Below are positions 1 to 6,350 of a DNA stretch of 9,495 nt, one piece after another. The translations under genes and the position numbers were made by a program. Numbering within the stretch: the stretch's first letter is position 1; every line of letters starts with the position of its first letter. Origin of the DNA: an uncultured Neisseria sp. (GTDB lineage: Bacteria > Pseudomonadota > Gammaproteobacteria > Burkholderiales > Neisseriaceae); contig CALFOA010000396.1 of NCBI GenBank assembly GCA_937919795.1, forward strand, positions 1 to 9,495. Reading direction: 5' to 3'. The notes beneath the pieces are model-generated. The model was given only the letters and a program-made list of their open reading frames with translations. It was not told the DNA's origin and did no database searches.

Positions 1-626
1 TGAAAAACATCGTTATCCTGATTTCCGGCCGCGGCAGCAATATGCAGGCCATTGTGAACGCCCAGATTCCCAATGCCCGCATTGCTGCGGTGCTCAGCAA
101 TAAACATGACGCCGCCGGTTTGGCTTGGGCGGCCGAGCGCGGCATTACCACCGGTGCGTTGAACCACAAAGATTTTGCCGACCGCGAAGCTTTCGATCGC
201 GAGATGATGAAGCTGATTGACCGCTATCAGCCCGATTTGGTGGTGTTGGCCGGTTTTATGCGTATTCTTAGCCCCGCCTTCTGCGCCCATTACGAAGGCC
301 ATTTAATCAACATCCATCCTTCGCTGCTGCCCGCCTTCCCCGGCCTGCACACCCACGAACGCGCGCTGGAAGCCGGTTGCCGCATTGCCGGTTGCACCAT
401 TCATTTTGTCACAGCCGAACTGGATTGCGGCCCGATTATTGCGCAAGGTGTGGTGCCGATTATCGAAGGCGACAACGCCGACAATATCGCCGAGCGCGTG
501 TTGGCGGTTGAGCACCAATTGTTTCCGCAAGCGGTGGCCGATTTTATAAACGGCAAGCTCAAGGTAGACGGCCATCGTGTTCATGGCGGCACCTCCGCCG
601 CGGCCGATACCCAGCTGCTAGCCTAA
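1..626 (+). CDS. purN: Phosphoribosylglycinamide formyltransferase (GAR transformylase), start codon cut by window edge
   Basis: PurN transfers the formyl group of 10-formyltetrahydrofolate to glycinamide ribonucleotide, the third step of de novo purine synthesis, in the cytoplasm. The frame is open from base 3 (K-N-I-V-I-L-I-S-G-R-G-S-N) and runs into the ATG at 42, so bases 1-2 are the last two of the true start codon and only one base is missing. The inferred length is 208 residues, normal for the family (E. coli 212). The phosphate-binding SGRGSN loop is at the N-terminus. The catalytic triad is intact: Asn and His in INIHPSLLPAF (N104 and H106 of the full protein) and Asp in ELDCGPIIAQ (D142). 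The DUF3108 gene follows 45 bases after the stop and is probably cotranscribed. Confidence 0.96.
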   Translation, partial: KNIVILISGRGSNMQAIVNAQIPNARIAAVLSNKHDAAGLAWAAERGITTGALNHKDFADREAFDREMMKLIDRYQPDLVVLAGFMRILSPAFCAHYEGHLINIHPSLLPAFPGLHTHERALEAGCRIAGCTIHFVTAELDCGPIIAQGVVPIIEGDNADNIAERVLAVEHQLFPQAVADFINGKLKVDGHRVHGGTSAAADTQLLA

Positions 627-671
627 ATGATTCACCCCCAAAAAGATAATTTATTCCCAGAGAGAACAACC

Positions 672-1340
672 ATGAAACTGATCCGCCCCCTGATTTTTAC
701 TATACTGGCCGCCACCGCATTTGGTGCGCAAGCCGCCAAATTACCGCAGTCTGCTGAGTTGCAATATTCCGGCTCTTACGGCATCCCGGCCACCATGACT
801 TTCACCCGCAGTGGCAACAACTACAAAATTGTCTCTAATATCAAGGTACCGATGTACAGCATCCGCTTTGAAAGCGGCGGCACTATTAAAGGCAATACGC
901 TGGTACCCAGCTATTACCGCGATGTACGCGGCGGTAAAACCTATGCTGAAGCCAAACTCAGCGGTGGCCGCATTACCTACGGCAAAGCCGGTGAAGAGAA
1001 AACCGAAAGCATCAACGGCACCACTCAGGATTTATTCACCTTGGCTTGGCAATTGGCTGTTAACGACGGCAAACTACCTGCCGGCCTGCAAATCACCAAC
1101 GGCAAAAAGCTTTATAAAGTCAACGGTCTTGCCCGCAACGGCAGCGCCAGCTACAGCATAGCCGGCGGCACAACCACCATCAATAAATACCGTCTGCAAC
1201 GCGGCGACAGCACCGTTAACTACGCCTTCGCCCCGGCCTTGGGTAATGTACCGACCCAAATCAGCTATACCGACGACGGCAAAACCTATGATTTGCAATT
1301 GAAATCGATCAAAATCAACGGCAAAGAAGTAAAACCTTAA
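672..1340 (+). CDS. Secreted DUF3108-family protein of unknown function
   Basis: The protein has 222 residues from the ATG at 672. I chose this start over the in-frame ATG at 627 because it follows a purine-rich AGAGAG ribosome site (659-664) and gives a clean signal peptide: basic MKLIR, a hydrophobic core, then cleavage after AQA at residue 21. The mature part is rich in beta-strand-like, Gly/Thr/Tyr-rich segments (for example SYGIPATMTF and YRDVRGGKTY) and ends YDLQLKSIKINGKEVKP. This matches the DUF3108 family as I recall it; its members are predicted periplasmic or envelope beta proteins with no established biochemical role. There is no lipobox cysteine and no transmembrane segment beyond the signal. 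It sits 45 bases behind purN with no terminator between and ends at a DUS-hairpin terminator. The family call is from recognition, not a search. Confidence 0.85.
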   Translation: MKLIRPLIFTILAATAFGAQAAKLPQSAELQYSGSYGIPATMTFTRSGNNYKIVSNIKVPMYSIRFESGGTIKGNTLVPSYYRDVRGGKTYAEAKLSGGRITYGKAGEEKTESINGTTQDLFTLAWQLAVNDGKLPAGLQITNGKKLYKVNGLARNGSASYSIAGGTTTINKYRLQRGDSTVNYAFAPALGNVPTQISYTDDGKTYDLQLKSIKINGKEVKP

Positions 1341-1373
1341 ACTGTTTTTACTGCCTGAATAACTATTGATACA

Positions 1374-1412
1374 AAAATGCCTGTCTGAAAAATTTTTTCA
1401 GACAGGCATTTT
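1374..1412. terminator. Bidirectional terminator made of an inverted DUS pair
   Basis: Two perfect copies of TGCCTGTCTGAA face each other: plus strand at 1378-1389, minus strand at 1397-1408. With the flanking A and T runs they form a near-uninterrupted stem with an A/T loop, preceded by AAAA and followed by TTTT. It lies between the 3' ends of the convergent DUF3108 gene and mpl, so it can stop transcription from both sides. DUS pairs doubling as terminators are well known in Neisseria. Confidence 0.9.
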
Positions 1413-1425
1413 CATTCAAGCAACT

Positions 1426-2802
1426 TTATTTCAATTTCGCCAACAGCTTATCATGTATGCCGCCAAAGCCGCCATTGCTCATTACCAGAATGTGGTCGCC
1501 GCTCTTCGCTTCCGCCGCAATCGCCGCCACAAACGCCTCAAAGTCTTGGCCAACGTGCAGTTTATCACCCAATGGTGACAGTGCCTCGGCGACATCCCAA
1601 TCGATGCCGCCGGCGTAGCAGAATACCTGATCCGCTTCTTGCAGGCTTTCCGGCAGCGCCGCTTTCATGGTGCCGAGTTTCATGGTGTTAGAACGCGGCT
1701 CTAATACCGCCAAAATGCGCGCCGCGCCGACTTTTTGGCGCAAACCGGCCACGGTGGTGGTGATCGCGGTGGGATGGTGGGCAAAATCGTCATATACGGT
1801 CACGCCGTTCACTTCGCCTTTGGTTTCCATGCGGCGTTTCACGTTTTTGAATGCACCCAAGGCTTCGCAAGCAGTCGCGATATCAACACCGGCATGGCGG
1901 GCGGCGGCAATCACCGCCAGTGCGTTCATGCGGTTGTGTTCGCCGATGATGTCCCAAGCCACGTGGCCGACTTTTTCGCCATTCAGCAACACGTCAAACG
2001 AACCGTCCGCCGCCACTTCGGCCATCTGCCAGCCTTCATTGCCGCCGAAAAATTCCACCGGTGTCCAACAGCCTTTGTCTAAGGTGTCGCGCAGGCTTTG
2101 TTCGCAGCCGTTGCTGACAATCAAGCCTTCGGCGGGCACGGTGCGTACCAAGTGGTGAAACTGGGTTTGAATCGCCGCCAAGTCGGCAAAAATATCGGCG
2201 TGGTCGAATTCAAGGTTGTTCAGAATGGCGGTACGCGGGCGGTAATGGACGAACTTCGAACGCTTGTCGAAAAACGCGGTGTCGTATTCATCCGCTTCAA
2301 TCACGAAAAACGGTGAACGGCTGTTCGGATCTTGGCGCGGCGCTTGCGGCAAACGGGCGGAAACACTGAAGTTTTGCGGCACACCGCCAATCAAGAAACC
2401 CGGCGCCAAACCGGCGTATTCGAGTACCCAAGCCAGCATCGATGCGGTGGTGGTTTTGCCGTGCGTACCGGCCACGCCCAGCACCCAACGACCTTGCAAC
2501 ACGTTTTCCGCCAGCCATTGCGGGCCGGAAATATACGGCAGGCCGCGGTTTAAAATCGCCTCCACCACCTCCATGCCGCGCTTGGCCACATTACCGATTA
2601 CATACACATCAGCCGGAAATTTCGCCAACTGCTCGGCATCAAAACCTTCGTGTACGCCTATGCCCAAGGCTTCGAGCTGGGTGCTCATCGGCGGATACAT
2701 TTTGGCGTCGCAGCCGGTTACTTGAAAGCCCGCCTCTTTGGCAACCGCGGCCAAGCCGCCCATAAAAGTGCCGCCGATGCCGATAATGTGGATGTGTTTC
2801 AT
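1426..2802 (-). CDS. mpl: UDP-N-acetylmuramate:L-alanyl-gamma-D-glutamyl-meso-diaminopimelate ligase
   Basis: Mpl attaches recycled murein tripeptide (L-Ala-gamma-D-Glu-meso-Dap) to UDP-MurNAc using ATP, returning wall peptides to precursor synthesis in the cytoplasm. The protein has 458 residues from the ATG at 2800-2802 (E. coli Mpl 457). The open frame extends 34 codons further upstream, but that part reads through a promoter and a DUS hairpin and is not family sequence. Visible Mur-ligase features are an N-terminal Rossmann start (HIHIIGIGGTFMGGLA), the ATP-binding loop GTHGKTTT at 112-119, IEADEYDTAFFDKRSKF around 168-184, GEHNRMNALA at 287-296 and DDFAHHPTAI at 338-347. The AGTHGKTTTASMLAW and YDDFAHHP forms plus the length favour Mpl over MurC. 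Its own -10 box lies upstream and the convergent DUS terminator lies downstream. Confidence 0.95.
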   Translation of the reverse strand: MKHIHIIGIGGTFMGGLAAVAKEAGFQVTGCDAKMYPPMSTQLEALGIGVHEGFDAEQLAKFPADVYVIGNVAKRGMEVVEAILNRGLPYISGPQWLAENVLQGRWVLGVAGTHGKTTTASMLAWVLEYAGLAPGFLIGGVPQNFSVSARLPQAPRQDPNSRSPFFVIEADEYDTAFFDKRSKFVHYRPRTAILNNLEFDHADIFADLAAIQTQFHHLVRTVPAEGLIVSNGCEQSLRDTLDKGCWTPVEFFGGNEGWQMAEVAADGSFDVLLNGEKVGHVAWDIIGEHNRMNALAVIAAARHAGVDIATACEALGAFKNVKRRMETKGEVNGVTVYDDFAHHPTAITTTVAGLRQKVGAARILAVLEPRSNTMKLGTMKAALPESLQEADQVFCYAGGIDWDVAEALSPLGDKLHVGQDFEAFVAAIAAEAKSGDHILVMSNGGFGGIHDKLLAKLK

Positions 2803-2836
2803 GGAAAAGTCTTTTGCAGAAGAATCAAAAAGGTTG

Positions 2837-2842
2837 ATTATA
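2837..2842 (-). promoter_or_regulatory. Candidate -10 box of the mpl promoter
   Basis: Read on the minus strand, this is a perfect TATAAT about 35 bases before the mpl start codon. I see no good -35 hexamer at 16-18 bases, so strength is uncertain. A separate promoter is expected because a terminator hairpin separates pgeF from mpl. Confidence 0.5.
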
Positions 2843-2885
2843 GCGGAAAACGGCAAGCTAAGCGTTTTTGCTGAGGGTAGAAAAT

Positions 2886-2925
2886 AATGCCTGTCTGAAA
2901 GCAAAAAGTTTTTCAGACAGGCATT
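2886..2925 (-). terminator. Inverted DUS pair, terminator of pgeF
   Basis: TGCCTGTCTGAA occurs on the plus strand at 2888-2899 and on the minus strand at 2912-2923. Together they make a 15 bp stem with a 10-base loop (2901-2910). On the minus strand it starts 10 bases after the pgeF stop and is followed by ATTTTC, so it should end the pgeF transcript before mpl. Confidence 0.85.
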
Positions 2926-2934
2926 TCATCACGC

Positions 2935-3675
2935 TTACGTTTTTTCCAACCAAATCAAACTCACCATCCGTCCGGTTTGGCCGTCGCGGCGGTAAGAGAA
3001 AAAAGTATCGCGTTCCAGCACCGTACAATGCTCGCCGCCATATACCGCGGTGACACCAATTTCTGCCAAGCGTAAGCGTGCCAATGCGTAAATATCAGCC
3101 AGATATTTGCCCTCGCCTATGCTTTGGAAAGCCGCTTCGGCAGCAGGTAATGGCTTGCAAAATGCCTCCCATACATCCTGCCCCACTTCAAACGCGCCCG
3201 GCCCGATGGCAGGGCCCAACCAAGCCAGGATTTCGGAAGGCGGCACCTGCATGGCAGCAACCGTATTTTCCAGTACACCGCCGGCCAAACCCCGCCAACC
3301 GGCGTGCGCCGCGCCAACTACGCTGCCCGCTCGATCGCAGAACAATACCGGCAAACAATCCGCCGTCATCACCGCACAAGCCGCTTTGCCGCTGCGATCG
3401 ACGCTGGCATCGGCATCGGGCGTGTGCAACACACTTTCCGCCGCCTGCACCACATCCGGGCTGTGGGTTTGGTTCAAATAAGCCACCGGCACACTCACCG
3501 CTGCCTGCACCCGCGCCCTATTCTCCGCCACGTATTCCGGCACATCACCAACGTGTGCACCGACATTCAAACTGTGGTACACACCTTCGCTCACACCGCC
3601 CTGCCGGGTAGTACTCAAAGCGCGCACATTTTCCGGTGCAGGCCACACTGGGCGCAAATAATTACCGTTCAACAT
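2935..3675 (-). CDS. pgeF: Peptidoglycan editing factor / multicopper polyphenol oxidase (YfiH/LACC1 family)
   Basis: The protein has 246 residues, the usual length for the family (formerly "laccase domain" or DUF152). The metal-binding triad is complete: H71 in NQTHSPDVV, C107 in MTADCLPVLFCD and H124 in GAAHAGWRGL. STTRQGGVS near residue 21 and the C-terminal FFSYRRDGQTGRM are also family signatures. In E. coli, YfiH/PgeF prevents L-Ser from being built into peptidoglycan in place of L-Ala. Family members also show purine nucleoside phosphorylase and deaminase activity. The start is the ATG at 3673-3675, preceded on the minus strand by a good AGAGGA ribosome site. In many proteobacteria pgeF directly follows rluD; here an oppositely oriented acetyltransferase gene lies between them, so pgeF needs its own promoter within 3676-3845. 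Confidence 0.94.
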   Translation of the reverse strand: MLNGNYLRPVWPAPENVRALSTTRQGGVSEGVYHSLNVGAHVGDVPEYVAENRARVQAAVSVPVAYLNQTHSPDVVQAAESVLHTPDADASVDRSGKAACAVMTADCLPVLFCDRAGSVVGAAHAGWRGLAGGVLENTVAAMQVPPSEILAWLGPAIGPGAFEVGQDVWEAFCKPLPAAEAAFQSIGEGKYLADIYALARLRLAEIGVTAVYGGEHCTVLERDTFFSYRRDGQTGRMVSLIWLEKT

Positions 3676-3845
3676 ATTTTTTCCTCTTTTGTCATTAAAA
3701 TCATTTAATATTCTTAATACTTTTATCCGCAGATAAACAGAACTTTAACAATTCATTGTTTTGTCATATACTCATAATGAGTCTACCCAAAACCGCTGTT
3801 CAACCATAAAATCAAAAACATTACATCGAAAAGGAATCTACGCCA
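3676..3845. promoter_or_regulatory. AT-rich divergent intergenic region between pgeF and the acetyltransferase gene
   Basis: This 170-base region is markedly more AT-rich than its neighbours and must hold promoters for both divergent genes. The plus-strand promoter is listed separately. A small dyad, TTTATC-CGCA-GATAAA at 3722-3737, could be an operator. On the minus strand I see only a poor candidate for pgeF (TTGTTA with GATAAA about 18 bases on). Confidence 0.5.
3745..3772 (+). promoter_or_regulatory. Sigma-70-type promoter for the acetyltransferase gene
   Basis: TTAACA (3745-3750), a 16-base spacer, then TATACT (3767-3772). Each hexamer matches consensus at 5 of 6 positions. Transcription would start near 3779, giving a leader of about 67 bases. 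Confidence 0.6.
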
Positions 3846-4310
3846 ATGAAAGCCCTGCTCTTACCCTCCCTACACCTGATGCTAGCCTACCGCTTATCCC
3901 ACATGCTTTTTGGCAGCCGCTTAACCCGTCCGTTCAGCTATGTTGTCTATTTAATCAGCCGTATTTTCTACGCCAGCGATATTCATCCGGCCGCCCGCAT
4001 CGGCAAAGGTTCGCATTTTGTCCACCATTTTAATATCGTCATCGGCTCTACGGCGGTGATTGGTGATAACTGTACCATTTTCAACGGCGTTACTCTTGGC
4101 GATAATGGTAAAGACCGTAACCTCTGCCCGACCATCGGCGACAATGTATTACTGAGCGCCGGTTCGAAAGTGGTCGGCCCAGTTAGCGTAGGTAGCAATT
4201 CGATTGTTGGCGCCAACAGCGTGGTCATTAGAGACGTCCCAGAAAACTCACTGGCAGTAGGCCTGCCAGCCGTGGTAAAACGCACCATCAACCGCGAAGA
4301 CTATTATTGA
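3846..4310 (+). CDS. Short serine-acetyltransferase-like left-handed beta-helix acyltransferase
   Basis: The protein has 154 residues; the ATG is preceded by AAGGA at 3831-3835. Residues about 45-135 are hexapeptide repeats (IGSTAVIGDN, VTLGDNG, PTIGDNVLLSAGSKVV, VGANSVVIRDVPENS) ending AVGLPAVVKR, the layout of the CysE/SAT subgroup. The CysE catalytic pair is retained: D45 in DIHPAARIG and H60 fifteen residues later, the same spacing as D143 and H158 in bacterial CysE. The roughly 100-140-residue N-terminal helical domain of full CysE is missing; instead there is a short hydrophobic, amphipathic lead (residues 1-42). This size is typical of small SAT-like enzymes, including sugar O-acetyltransferases of polysaccharide loci such as WcaB, so the acceptor (serine or sugar) cannot be fixed. 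The gene has its own promoter and terminator and opposes both neighbours. Confidence 0.85.
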   Translation: MKALLLPSLHLMLAYRLSHMLFGSRLTRPFSYVVYLISRIFYASDIHPAARIGKGSHFVHHFNIVIGSTAVIGDNCTIFNGVTLGDNGKDRNLCPTIGDNVLLSAGSKVVGPVSVGSNSIVGANSVVIRDVPENSLAVGLPAVVKRTINREDYY

Positions 4311-4331
4311 TTTTCTTGCTGAAACATAATC

Positions 4332-4363
4332 AAACGGCGCTCTCAATAAAGCGCCGTTTTTTT
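4332..4363. terminator. Rho-independent terminator between the acetyltransferase gene and rluD
   Basis: AAACGGCGCT (4332-4341) pairs with AGCGCCGTTT (4350-4359), a 10 bp GC-rich stem with an 8-base loop, followed on the plus strand by a run of seven T (4357-4363). The T run overlaps the last bases of rluD. On the minus strand the tail is TTTGATTAT, so it may also serve rluD but more weakly. It contains no DUS, unlike most terminators in this window. Confidence 0.88.
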
Positions 4364-5480
4364 ATTCTTTCAAATAAACCACTTCCACATCATAGTCGTC
4401 TTCATTCCAATCATCGTCGTCTTCCACCAGATGATCCTGCCACTCGGCCTCATTGCTCAACGATGAATCCATACCGTTTTCCAAGCGCAATACCGATAGC
4501 AAATGATAAATATCTTGCGGCAGCGGTGCTTCAAACGATACCGTTTCACCGCTTTGCGGATGCACAAAACTCAGCCGATAAGCATGCAAGGCTTGACGAC
4601 CCAGACCCTTAACCACTTCTTTCACCTTATCCGATGCTGCGTGGCGCGGATTGCCATATACCGGATCACCCGCCAGCGGATGATTGGCTTCGCGCATGTG
4701 CACGCGAATCTGGTGGGTACGACCTGTTTCCAACGCGCATTCGATGTAGCTGTGCGAGCCGTAGCGCTCCAGCACTTTCACATGGGTAACCGCCGGTTTG
4801 CCGCCGAATTTCACCACCGCCATTTTCAAACGATTGTGCGGATCGCGGCCGATTAAGGTATCGATTTTGCCGTCAAACGGCACCACTCCATTGGCTACCG
4901 CACGATAAATCCGTTTCACCGTACGATCCTGCAACTGCTGCACCAAATGATTTTGCGCCTGCAAGGTTTTCGCCACCACCATCAAGCCGCTGGTGTCTTT
5001 ATCCAAGCGGTGCACGATACCGGCACGCGGCACTTGCGAGAGCGCTGGGCAGTGCGCCAGCAAGCCATTGAGCAAAGTTCCGCTCCAGTTGCCCGCCGCC
5101 GGATGCACCACCAAACCGGCCGGTTTGTTCAGCACCAATACCGTATCGTCTTCATAAATAATATCCAAATCCATAGGCTCGGGCGTGAACGCAAGCACTT
5201 CCTCGCTTTCCTGAATGGTTACCTGCAATTGCTCGCCGCCGATCATTTTTTCTTTGGGCTGGGCACTCTTACCGTTTACCGTTACCGCACCGTCTTTAAT
5301 CCACGTGGTCAGGCGGCTACGCGAGTAATCGGGCAGTAATTTTGCTAGCGCGGCATCCAGCCGCAAACCGGCTAATTCCACCGGAACAGTTAAATTTATG
5401 CAACTTTCTGCATCAGGGGCTGCCGAAAACCCGAAATCATCGTTATAATCGGCTTCAATTTCAAAGGAAGTGTTCTGCAT
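4362..5480 (-). CDS. rluD: 23S rRNA pseudouridine(1911/1915/1917) synthase RluD
   Basis: RluD isomerises uridines in helix 69 of 23S rRNA. The protein has 372 residues, longer than E. coli RluD (326). In order: an acidic N-terminal extension (1-35), an S4 RNA-binding domain (about 36-90), then the RluA-type catalytic domain with LNKPAGLVVHPAAG (117-130), the catalytic motif HRLDKDTSGL with Asp160, RTHQIRVHM and HPLAGDPVYG. The last 25 residues form a second very acidic tail (VEDDDDWNEDDYDVEVVYL). As I recall, similar extensions occur in neisserial RluD, so they are probably not errors. The start codon at 5478-5480 shares two bases with the bamD start on the other strand. The start follows that arrangement and the N-terminus MQNTSF, which I recall from meningococcal RluD; an internal start nearer the S4 domain is possible. 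Confidence 0.94.
   Translation of the reverse strand: MQNTSFEIEADYNDDFGFSAAPDAESCINLTVPVELAGLRLDAALAKLLPDYSRSRLTTWIKDGAVTVNGKSAQPKEKMIGGEQLQVTIQESEEVLAFTPEPMDLDIIYEDDTVLVLNKPAGLVVHPAAGNWSGTLLNGLLAHCPALSQVPRAGIVHRLDKDTSGLMVVAKTLQAQNHLVQQLQDRTVKRIYRAVANGVVPFDGKIDTLIGRDPHNRLKMAVVKFGGKPAVTHVKVLERYGSHSYIECALETGRTHQIRVHMREANHPLAGDPVYGNPRHAASDKVKEVVKGLGRQALHAYRLSFVHPQSGETVSFEAPLPQDIYHLLSVLRLENGMDSSLSNEAEWQDHLVEDDDDWNEDDYDVEVVYLKE
5444..5449 (+). promoter_or_regulatory. -10 box of the bamD promoter inside rluD
   Basis: A perfect TATAAT 29 bases before the bamD start codon, lying within the first codons of rluD on the opposite strand. No good -35 is visible at normal spacing. The ribosome site AAGGAAG (5464-5470) follows, eight bases before the ATG. 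Confidence 0.55.
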
Positions 5481-6282
5481 GAAAAAAATTCTTTTAGTTG
5501 TGACATTGGGACTGGCGCTGGCCGGTTGTGCTTCTACTCAACCTATCGACAAGGATGCGCAAGCCACACAAGACTGGTCGGTAGAAAAACTCTATACCGA
5601 AGCACAGGACGAACTGAATAGCCGCAATTATACGCGAGCGCTCAAGTTATATGAACTGTTACAGTCGCGTTTTCCTACCGGTATTTATGCACAGCAGGCG
5701 CGCTTGGATGCGGCTTATGCGTATTACAAGGATGAACAGCCCGCGATGGCGCTGGCCGAAGTGGAGCGCTTCGAGAAACTGTATCCGCAAAGCCAGAATC
5801 TGGATTATGCCATGTATCTCAAAGGTTTGATTCTGTTTAATGAAGATAAATCTTTTGTCAACAAACTGGCCGCGCAAGACTGGTCGGATCGTGATCCGAA
5901 AGCCAACCGCGAAGCGTATGCCGCTTTTGCTCAATTGGTAGAACGCTTTCCGGAAAGCCGTTATGCCGAAGATGCAAAAGACCGCATGGCCAAATTGGTG
6001 GATGCGCTCGCCGGCAACGAAATGGCGGTTGCCCGCTATTATATGAACCGCGGCGCTTATTTAGCCGCCATCAAGCGTTCGCAAAAAATCATTGCCCAAT
6101 TCCAAAACACCCGTTTTGTCGAAGAAGCACTGGCGATTATGGAATTGTCTTACAAACGCATCGACCGCCCTCAATTGGCCGCCGATACCCGCCGCGTGCT
6201 GGAACAAAACTTCCCGCAAAGCCCTTATTTGAAACAAGACTGGAAAGCGGACATGGCGCCTTGGTGGCGTTATTGGAAATAA
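5479..6282 (+). CDS. bamD: Outer membrane protein assembly factor BamD (ComL) lipoprotein
   Basis: BamD is the essential lipoprotein of the BAM complex, which folds beta-barrel proteins into the outer membrane from the periplasmic face. In Neisseria it was first described as ComL, needed for transformation. The protein has 267 residues from the ATG at 5479. A signal peptide ends in the lipobox LAGC, so Cys17 is the lipidated residue of the mature protein. The rest is a tetratricopeptide array (about 30-245), recognisable in YTEAQDELNSRNYTRALKLY, RFPTGIYAQQARLDAAYAYY and RFPESRYAEDAKDRM, and it ends PWWRYWK. The start at 5479 is preferred over the ATG at 5470 because it follows AAGGAAG and gives the standard lipoprotein signal. 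It stands divergent from rluD, as in other proteobacteria, and is followed by a DUS plus terminator. Confidence 0.96.
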   Translation: MKKILLVVTLGLALAGCASTQPIDKDAQATQDWSVEKLYTEAQDELNSRNYTRALKLYELLQSRFPTGIYAQQARLDAAYAYYKDEQPAMALAEVERFEKLYPQSQNLDYAMYLKGLILFNEDKSFVNKLAAQDWSDRDPKANREAYAAFAQLVERFPESRYAEDAKDRMAKLVDALAGNEMAVARYYMNRGAYLAAIKRSQKIIAQFQNTRFVEEALAIMELSYKRIDRPQLAADTRRVLEQNFPQSPYLKQDWKADMAPWWRYWK

Positions 6283-6284
6283 AA

Positions 6285-6296
6285 TGCCTGTCTGAA
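6285..6296 (+). repeat. Single DNA uptake sequence (DUS)
   Basis: A perfect TGCCTGTCTGAA two bases after the bamD stop codon. It is the only DUS in the window without an inverted partner. Its final AA forms the start of the stem of the terminator that follows. Confidence 0.93.
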
Positions 6297-6322
6297 AAAA
6301 GGATGGTCGCCCATCCTTTTTT
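6295..6322 (+). terminator. Rho-independent terminator of bamD
   Basis: AAAAAAGGATGG (6295-6306) pairs with CCATCCTTTTTT (6311-6322): a 12 bp stem with a TCGC loop, followed by TTATTAT. It overlaps the end of the preceding DUS by two bases. Confidence 0.9.
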
Positions 6323-6350
6323 ATTATCTGTATTCTCTTTGTAAACCAAT

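Noticed and set aside
1426..2802. MurC instead of Mpl
   Set aside because: Both are Mur ligases, but the AGTHGKTTTASMLAW and YDDFAHHP forms, the length and the isolated position outside a division/cell-wall cluster fit Mpl.
2803..2904. Extended mpl start 34 codons upstream
   Set aside because: The extra codons read through a DUS arm and a perfect TATAAT, and the MKHIHIIGIGG start matches the family N-terminus.
3078..3611. A 177-codon plus-strand ORF antisense to pgeF
   Set aside because: The predicted protein is very rich in Pro, Arg and His with no domain. pgeF on the other strand has all its metal ligands and a good ribosome site.
3722..3737. TTTATC-CGCA-GATAAA dyad as a definite operator
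   Set aside because: Six-base arms in AT-rich DNA are common by chance; it is mentioned only inside the intergenic entry.
3846..4310. Broken cysE missing its 5' end
   Set aside because: The gene has its own promoter, ribosome site and terminator, and short SAT-like acyltransferases of this size are a normal family. There is no remnant of the helical domain upstream.
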